A DNA stretch of 64,000 bases, from NCBI RefSeq assembly GCF_905147045.1, contig NC_065910.1, positions 1,612,001 to 1,676,000 on the forward strand, written 5' to 3'. The notes beneath the pieces are model-generated. The model ran no database searches, was not told the DNA's origin, and was given only the letters and a program-made list of their open reading frames with translations. This DNA is from Nymphalis io. Lineage: Eukaryota; Arthropoda; Insecta; Lepidoptera; Nymphalidae. Each line of letters begins with the position of its first letter. Position 1 is the stretch's first letter. A program made the position numbers and the translations under genes. Of this stretch, positions 47,001 to 56,000 are shown piece by piece.

Positions 47001-50000
47001 TCCTGGTGGGCTGATCAACCAGTTGGGTCAAGTCGTGTGTGAGAGCAAAAGCATGAGCAGTTCTTCCAGCATGGTCAGTTTTGAGGGATTTCAACCATGA
47101 TTCATGGTGAGCATTAAAATCCCCCAAAAACACCAATTCCGCGTTAGGAAACTGCTCTTGCGCAGCATCTGCCACCCGACTAAGATGGTCGAATAATCGG
47201 CTTGTCTCCAAGTCACCATTGTGGGATCTGTAGAGGCACACGTAGACTCGACTCTGACGAACCAGGTCCACACGTACCACCAACATGGAGAAGGAGGGGT
47301 CCTCCAAGCAGCGCAATCGGTGACAACAAACATCCGCCCTGACGAACAAGCATACTCCGGCTTTCGCTTTAAAAGATTCTTCCAGCATGTAGCCGGGATA
47401 GTTAAGGTAGCTGGTGTCGGCAGGGCGGAGTATTTGCGTCTCCGTGAGAAACAACATTGCTGGCCGTGCTGTCTCGAGATGGTGGTGGACAGCGTTGAGG
47501 TTAGCATGGAGTCCTCGGATGTTAGAGAACTCGACCTCAAACAGCGTGGGTATGGTGGGGGTGTGCACCGCTGAACGACCGTTATTTCTTATTTGCGCTA
47601 CCATTTGGAAATTAGGAAAAGAGACGTGAGGCGAGCGACGTATTGCCACGATAGGGATGGGCAAAGTATGGAGGCGTGTTTTCCCAAATGTTTGCCAAAA
47701 AGGAAAATATACTGATCCGCCGGACGGAAGGGCCCCCGAACCCCCCCGGAAGTGGCCGCCGGGACCCCACCTTCCGGTCACCAACCGGCACGACGGTCCA
47801 CCCCGAGATTATGCGTGGCCTGGTGGGGCAGCCTCGAGAGCTGGTTAGGCACGCTCGGGCCCCTGTACTATGCCACGGGCGGCCAGCGGAACAGCCGTTT
47901 CTTCGGGTCTCCCTGTCCGGCAGGTCAATACAGTTTCCCCCGGCATTGGTTCAACAGCCGTCTCCACTGGACCAACACCCATCGCGGCAATACTCGCTCG
48001 GGCACTGGCTGTACGCTGGCTGACCTCGAAACGCGGCTGCAAGCCACTTCACGAGTTTTTCACCATGCGTACGGTGGTAACAAGCCAGGCGGATGTTAGC
48101 ATCCTACCACCAGATGAGCAGATGGTCGCTCAGATATCCCTTAGTCGCCTCTTACGACACCCATGGGAAAGAGAGGGGCAGTGAAATGTATTCTTTCTCC
48201 GTCACTGCACGGAAAGTGATTCTACTCTTCGGTCTTCTGCACAATCTGCCGAACAGTATGGATGTGGTCCACGGTGCTGTAGCCTGATCGAAAGCCGGTG
48301 TGAAAGTTGGCTTTATGTCAATGGTTATTGGCCCAGTTTTATAACATTAAATCTAATAGGTATATATTTTATTTTATCTTTGATTATTTTATAAATATAT
48401 TATTTTATAAATAATTAAAAATATTTTTTATTAATTTGTAATAATAAATATTAGATATAGTTATATATATAACGCTCGAAGCTAGAGCGATTCGACTTTA
48501 TTTGTCGATATCGGTGTAAAACCCGAGCTAGATAACCCGGCCTTATGTGTCGTTCTATCAAATTAACTTGATTGGGCGATGCTTTGAAAGTCATACATTT
48601 TCAACGGTGACTCCTCGTTTGAATAAAACATCATTATACTAAAAAAATAAATCGTAACCGTAATAAAATCAACATTTATTGTTTCATAAAGGTGAATTCC
48701 ACAAACGCGTCGCTAACGGGCGCCTCGCTGGCGAGTGCGTACCCCTCCAGCGTCACGCTCACACAGTACCAGCCCATCATCAACTCCTACCAGGTACTCG
48801 CACAGTGTGCTTCACAGTTAACAACAGTCAACATATGTCACAAGCTATGAAGTGGTCTTGCAGTTGCCGTGGACATGTTGACGTCCACGGAACAATCGTC
48901 TCAAATCAAATTAAAATGCAATGGTCATATCTCGTTTGACTCGAACTCGTTTAGAGTCAATACTAAGTAAGTAGCAGCTTGTAAAGTCCCCGTGCTGGTG
49001 CGCAGCAGACGCCGGCGTCGTCGGCGGTGTCGGGCGTGACGGCGGCGTACGGCGGCAGCGCGCTGTACACGGCGGCGCCCTACTCCGCGCACCCCGCGCC
49101 CTACCACCACCCGCCCAAGCACCACAAGGACGCGCAGCCGCAGTACGACAGCTCCGTGGCCGCCAGCAACAGCCTGACCAGCACGTCCACCACGCAGACG
49201 TCGACGGCCAAGGTGGCCACCACGACGGTGAGCGGCGCGGCCGGCGCGGGCGCCGCGTCGTCGGCGGCCAGCTCGGCCGGCGCTACGGGCGCTACGGGCG
49301 CGGCCGGCTACGCGGGCGGCGCGCTCTACGGCGGCGCCTACGCCTACGACGAGCAGCTCATGAGGAGTGGCCTGCCGCACCACATGGTGAGATTACAATT
49401 TCAATTCTTTCCTACAATATTACAAGTCAATAAAGTGATAGTAAAGCAGTTACAAATCATAGAAAAAATCCATACTGTTCCGCATAATGTGAAATACAAA
49501 ACTTTCGACACAAGTAGAGAACTACTTCCCATTGCGTTTTTATATTCTCCTATAATATTACATTGCACACATTTATGGTTACTTTGTGAGTAATCCAACC
49601 TCGTGTATATTTCTTATAATAACATATAATATTTTTTTTATTTTAAACTGTAAAAATTTATAAATTCGCGTAATAATGTTTATAACTTCAGCTAATGTAT
49701 TATATGAAGAAATGTGAATGTAGGGTTAGTATTTATTGGAAGGATAATATTCAGGGTGGATACTATGAAGTTGGCTACAGTGCGCGGGAAGGAACATTTG
49801 GATTGGGAGCTGGAGAGAGGTTTGGTAGGACAGACGCTGCGTCACCTCAACAGGTGAGACAAATATAAGCTTATAGTTGAATTCTAAAGATATGCTTATA
49901 TAATTGTTATGAAAAATTGGCCTCTTTTTTATATATTTTCTGAAATTAAACATTAAAAACTCCAGGTTCCTGCCGCGTTACCTCCAGGCTATGCATACTT

Positions 50001-53000
50001 CTACCAACCACCGCCTACAACGTACCAGTATGGTGTCTATCCCACGGTAAGTGTCGTTATCTATAGATTTTTATTGTTATACATATTTTGTTCATACTCA
50101 ACTCAATGTATTTATCGATTTCAGTACGGTGGTGGATCCAGCGTAGGGGGTGTTGGCGGAGTGGGAGGAGTCGGTGGTGTAGGCGGAGTTGGAGTTGGCG
50201 GTGTGTCCGGCGGTGGTAAGGTTTCTGCGTACTCGCAGCAGCAGCAACCGCCCTACGACGCGCAAGACACTTACAAACCTGGTAAACAGATCACGATTAC
50301 TATTTACATACCTTAGTTCATAGGACCCCTCAGTGTAAAAATATAAAGGTAAATTTAAATCATACTGTATTTCCATCTTTCAGTAAAGTCCGAAGTTTAT
50401 ATTTTTTTTTTTTTTTTGGATATAACTTACCTAATATACAAGTAACTAGAACTAAATAATAATTATATAACTTTTGCAAATCATATTTAATTTAAATTAT
50501 TTAAATATTTCCATTACATCGCATTAATATAAACATAATAATTGTCAATTATTACCATACTCTAAACATTTTTAAATTATTTTGGTAGAATCAACTATAA
50601 TCCGCCGGTTGGCGTGGTTGGTAGATTACCTTGCCTTTCATGCCGAAAGTTGTGGGTTCGATTCCCACCCAGGACAGACGTTTGTGTGCATGAACATGTC
50701 TGTTTGTCCTGAGTCCGGGTGTAATTATCTATATAAGTATGTATTTACAAAAGAAAAGTAGTATATGTAGTTTATCAGTTGTCTGGTTTCCATAGCACAA
50801 GCTCTGTACAAGCTTAATTTGGAACAGATGGCCTTGTCGGGAAAATGTCCCAGGATATTATTATTATTATTATAATCAAAAAAATACAACCGAATCTTGT
50901 ATGAAACGTAATAAGTAGACAAATATTGAATGTAACTTAATAACAAGTCGCGTGTTCACCAGGCGGCCCCTACACGGGCAGCGCCAGCAAGGCGGCGGCC
51001 GGCGCCACCGAGCTCTCCAGCGCCATGTACGGGAAGGCGCACGTCGCGCTCAACAAGGTCAATGTGAGTCGCCCGTGCCGTGTCCACGACACGTCACTTC
51101 CGTATACGTTACTTGGTGGTGGGGCTACGTGCGAGCCCGCCTGGGGAGGTCCCACTCACTCACCAAATATTCTACCGCCGAAAAGCAATATTCAGTATTG
51201 TTGTGTTCCGGTTTGAAGGGTGAGTGAGCCGGGCACGGGGGAGATAACGTCTTAGTTCCTAAGGTTGGTGGCGCATTGGCGATGTAAGGAATGGTAATTA
51301 TTTTTTATCTCGACAAAGTCTATGGGTGGTGGTGACCACTTACCATCGGGTGGCCCATGTGCTCGTCATAGGTAGGCGACCTATAACATAAAAAAAAACT
51401 TAAAATACGATATAATTTTTTCGGCTACTGTGTATAACTATGAGATTTTCTTAAATCTGTCCTTATAATCATCATTTTATTTGCATGAAATGTAGTTTTA
51501 CAAATGTTATGATTTCTTTATAAGTATCTAATACATTTCAAATGATGTCTCATTATATCTCACCCCCGGCCGTGTCTTGCAGAGCTACGAGAAGGCCGGT
51601 TTCCACAGCGGCACCCCGCCCCCCTTCGGCGCCGGCTCGCACCTGTACATCCCCGCGCCGCCCCACCACCACCCGCACCACCACGCGCCGCAGCAGCACC
51701 AGGTACCACCGCCACCGCCGCCATCCGCGCCGCGACACACTTAGACGGCACCATTACCTAACAGCCATTACACACGTAAACACATACAACAGTACGTATA
51801 TTGGGTGATGAAGATAAACGTGCATGTGACTCACACTAATGCATATATATATATAATATTACTAATTGCAAACCATGAACACTCTACTTCCATCGCATTA
51901 CAGATACACCGAAACGACAATTATAAATATGTTACGCTTTAAGCATAACTAAATTCTCATCGACCAGCCTATTGAGTGATTTAACTTGCAAATGCTCAAA
52001 CGCTATTGAGCTTGCTAGTCGCTTCTATTGAGATCTGATATATGAGCAGAGCTTAATAATCATGCCGAAATGTAGTTACGGTTTTTTTTTAAATCACCAA
52101 CAACCGGCTCTCAAGCCGTAAAATACAATGTAATTGTAAAATGTGTAATTCAATTAATTTCTTAGCTTAATGGCTTTTAGTTATGTCAACAGGGCACATA
52201 TTGTTACGTCAATTGTAGGTTTTTTTTTTAAATATAGAATACGTAGGATGGAGAAGATTGGTGCGGTCGGAAATACAAAATATTCTCTCGAACCTAACAT
52301 GCCCCTGATGCTGAATATGAAATTGACCATGGTTAAAAAATTATCTTGTAATAGGGACCGCACACTATATTACTTAATATTTTTAACAAATTTATAGTAG
52401 TAATTGTAGTGGTGGGGAGCTCTTCCTGTTTGGACTCTGCTAAGTTCATCATCTGGGTATGGGCATTGAGTCTTACCACTAGCTGCGAAATTCCTCACCG
52501 AAAACAAATTTAATTGCCAGATCATTCCTTAAGACCGAAAAGGCGAGGGCATTTTATAATAGTAACTGAAGCCTCAAAGTTAATTGGTGGTAGAGCTTTG
52601 TGCAAGCTCGTCTGGGTAGGTACCACCCACTCATCAGATATTCTACCGTCTATTATGTCTATGGGCGTTGGTGACCACTTACCATCAGGTGGCCCAGATG
52701 CTCGTCCGTCCTCCTATTCTATAAAAAAAAAAAATTTCTTTATGTGCCATCAGATGTCATCCTTCCATCTGGAAGATACCAATATAGACATTCACTTTTT
52801 ATTAATATGCTATATAATAGAGAAATTAGGTCATGTATAATTATTTTTATAATTTCTATTTTTACCACGTTTTTATTAACTCGGTTTGGCAAACGTCTTT
52901 GAATTTATTTTTAACTATCTTCCTGATGAGTCAGAGATTTCAAAATTCTATATTAAATTCAGGGTTGGAATGCAAAAACAAAAAAAGAAAATAATGGTAT

Positions 53001-56000
53001 GAGTGCCAAGATATTCACGAGAAATTTGTAAACATCAGCTTTCAATCTCAGTTAGCCTACCGTGTACCGGTCTCACGCACACATTGCTCTTATAACAACA
53101 AATCTTACGCTGACGTCATCTGATGCTCGAAATCTTACGCTTACTCGTCTGACGCTCCAAGTCTCAATTAGATCCTACCGTGTACCGGTCTCACGCACAC
53201 ATTGACGCACTTGTAACAACAAATCTTACGCTGACGTCATCTGATGCTCGAAATCTTACGCTTACTCGTCTGACGCTCCAAGTCTCAATTAGATCCTACC
53301 GTGTACCGGTCTCACGCACACATTGACGCACTTGTAACAACAAATCTTACGCTGACGTCATCTGATGCTCGAAATCTTACGCTTACTCGTCTGACGCTCC
53401 AAGTCTCAATTAGATCCTACCATGTACCGGTCTCACGCACACATTAACGCACTTGTAACAACAAATCTTACGCTGACGTCATCTGATGCCCTAAATCTTA
53501 CGCTTACTCGTCTGACGCTCCAAGTCTCAATTAGATCCTACCATGTACCGGTCTCACGCACACATTAACGCACTTGTAACAACAAATCTTACGCTGACGT
53601 CATCTGATGCCCTAAATCTTACGCTTACTCGTCTGACGCTCCAAGTCTCAATTAGATCCTACCATGTACCGGTCTCACGCACACATTGACGCACTTGTAA
53701 CAACAAATCTTACGCTGACGTCATCTGATGCTCGAAATCTTACGCTTACTCGTCTGACGCTCCAAGTCTCAATTAGATCCTACCGTGTACCGGTCTCACG
53801 CACACATTGACGCACTTGTAACAACAAATCTTACGCTGACGTCATCTGATGCTCGAAATCTTACGCTTACTCGTCTGACGCTCCAAGTCTCAATTAGATC
53901 CTACCATGTACCGGTCTCACGCACACATTAACGCACTTGTAACAACAAATCTTACGCTGACGTCATCTGATGCCCTAAATCTTACGCTTACTCGTCTGAC
54001 GCTCCAAGTCTCAATTAGATCCTACCATGTACCGGTCTCACGCACACATTAACGCACTTGTAACAACAAATCTTACGCTGACGTCATCTGATGCCCTAAA
54101 TCTTACGCTTACTCGTCTGACGCTCCAAGTCTCAATTAGATCCTACCATGTACCGGTCTCACGCACACATTGACGCACTTGTAACAACAAATCTTACGCT
54201 GACGTCATCTGATGCCCTAAATCTTACGCTTACTCGTCTGACGCTCCAAGTCTCAATTAGATCCTACCGTGTACCGGTCTCACGCACACATTGACGCACT
54301 TGTAACAACAAATCTTACGCTGACGTCATCTGATGCCCTAAATCTTACGCTTACTCGTCTGACGCTCCAAGTCTCAATTAGATCCTACCATGTACCGGTC
54401 TCACGCACACATTAACGCACTTGTAACAACAAATCTTACGCTGACGTCATCTGATGCCCTAAATCTTACGCTTACTCGTCTGACGCTCCAAGTCTCAATT
54501 AGATCCTACCGTGTACCGGTCTCACGCACACATTGACGCACTTGTAACAACAAATCTTACGCTGACGTCATCTGATGCCCTAAATCTTACGCTTACTCGT
54601 CTGACGCTCCAAGTCTCAATTAGATCCTACCATGTACCGGTCTCACGCACACATTAACGCACTTGTAACAACAAATCTTACGCTGACGTCATCTGATGCC
54701 CTAAATCTTACGCTTACTCGTCTGACGCTCCAAGTCTCAATTAGATCCTACCGTGTACCGGTCTCACGCACACATTGACGCACTTGTAACAACAAATCTT
54801 ACGCTGACGTCATCTGATGCCCTAAATCTTACGCTTACTCGTCTGACGCTCCAAGTCTCAATTAGATCCTACCATGTACCGGTCTCACGCACACATTAAC
54901 GCACTTGTAACAACAAATCTTACGCTGACGTCATCTGATGCTCGAAATCTTACGCTTACTCGTCTGACGCTCCAAGTCTCAATTAGATCCTACCATGTAC
55001 CGGTCTCACGCACACATTAACGCACTTGTAACAACAAATCTTACGCTGACGTCATCTGATGCCCTAAATCTTACGCTTACTCGTCTGACGCTCCAAGTCT
55101 CAATTAGATCCTACCGTGTACCGGTCTCACGCACACATTGACGCACTTGTAACAACAAATCTTACGCTGACGTCATCTGATGCCCTAAATCTTACGCTTA
55201 CTCGTCTGACGCTCCAAGTCTCAATTAGATCCTACCGTGTACCGGTCTCACGCACACATTGACGCACTTGTAACAACAAATCTTACGCTGACGTCATCTG
55301 ATGCCCTAAATCTTACGCTTACTCGTCTGACGCTCCAAGTCTCAATTAGATCCTACCGTGTACCGGTCTCACGCACACATTGACGCACTTGTAACAACAA
55401 ATCTTACGCTGACGTCATCTGATGCCCTAAATCTTACGCTTACTCGTCTGACGCTCCAAGTCTCAATTAGATCCTACCATGTACCGGTCTCACGCACACA
55501 TTAACGCACTTGTAACAACAAATCTTACGCTGACGTCATCTGATGCCCTAAATCTTACGCTTACTCGTCTGACGCTCCAAGTCTCAATTAGATCCTACCG
55601 TGTACCGGTCTCACGCACACATTGACGCACTTGTAACAACAAATCTTACGCTGACGTCATCTGATGCCCTAAATCTTACGCTTACTCGTCTGACGCTCCA
55701 AGTCTCAATTAGATCCTACCGTGTACCGGTCTCACGCACACATTGACGCACTTGTAACAACAAATCTTAAGCTGACGTCATCTGATAAGATGCTTACACA
55801 TAAAAAACGTGATATATTAAAAAAAAATTATCATTAATAATAAAAATATTATAACATAATTTAAACAAACTATTTCATTACAGTTGTTACGCTTGTATTT
55901 ATATAGCATCAAAACATACGAAGAAAACATCGAGCTAGCGATCGAGAAACACATTTCAGTTATTATAATACCATTGCATGGGATTTTTACATAGAGGAGG

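Larger units (their letters stand above)
43783..48300 (-). mobile_element. RTE-like LINE split by a younger LINE
   Basis: The minus-strand coding sequence begins at about 48300-48224 (GFRSGYSTVDHIHTVRQIVQ, KTEE) and resumes after the insertion at 44548 (NQPLCMAFVDYEKIFDSIET). It continues through LRRGVRQGDVISTKLFTNAL, an RT core HLRFAADIVIIAESLEQLTE (FAAD in place of FADD), YTYLGQIIQVGRNNFEKEAD and AMTYGAETWTLTAG to about 43783. The first part has a stop in the joining codon region, and the FADD change suggests an inactive copy. It lies in lingerer intron 16. Confidence 0.85.

Noticed and set aside
47676..48184. Plus-strand frames of 104-115 codons at the LINE 5' end.
   Set aside because: They are antisense to the LINE leader and have no recognisable domain.
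53056..55788. CRISPR-like appearance of regularly repeated sequence.
   Set aside because: Whole 121-bp units are repeated with no unique spacers, in an insect intron; it is a satellite.
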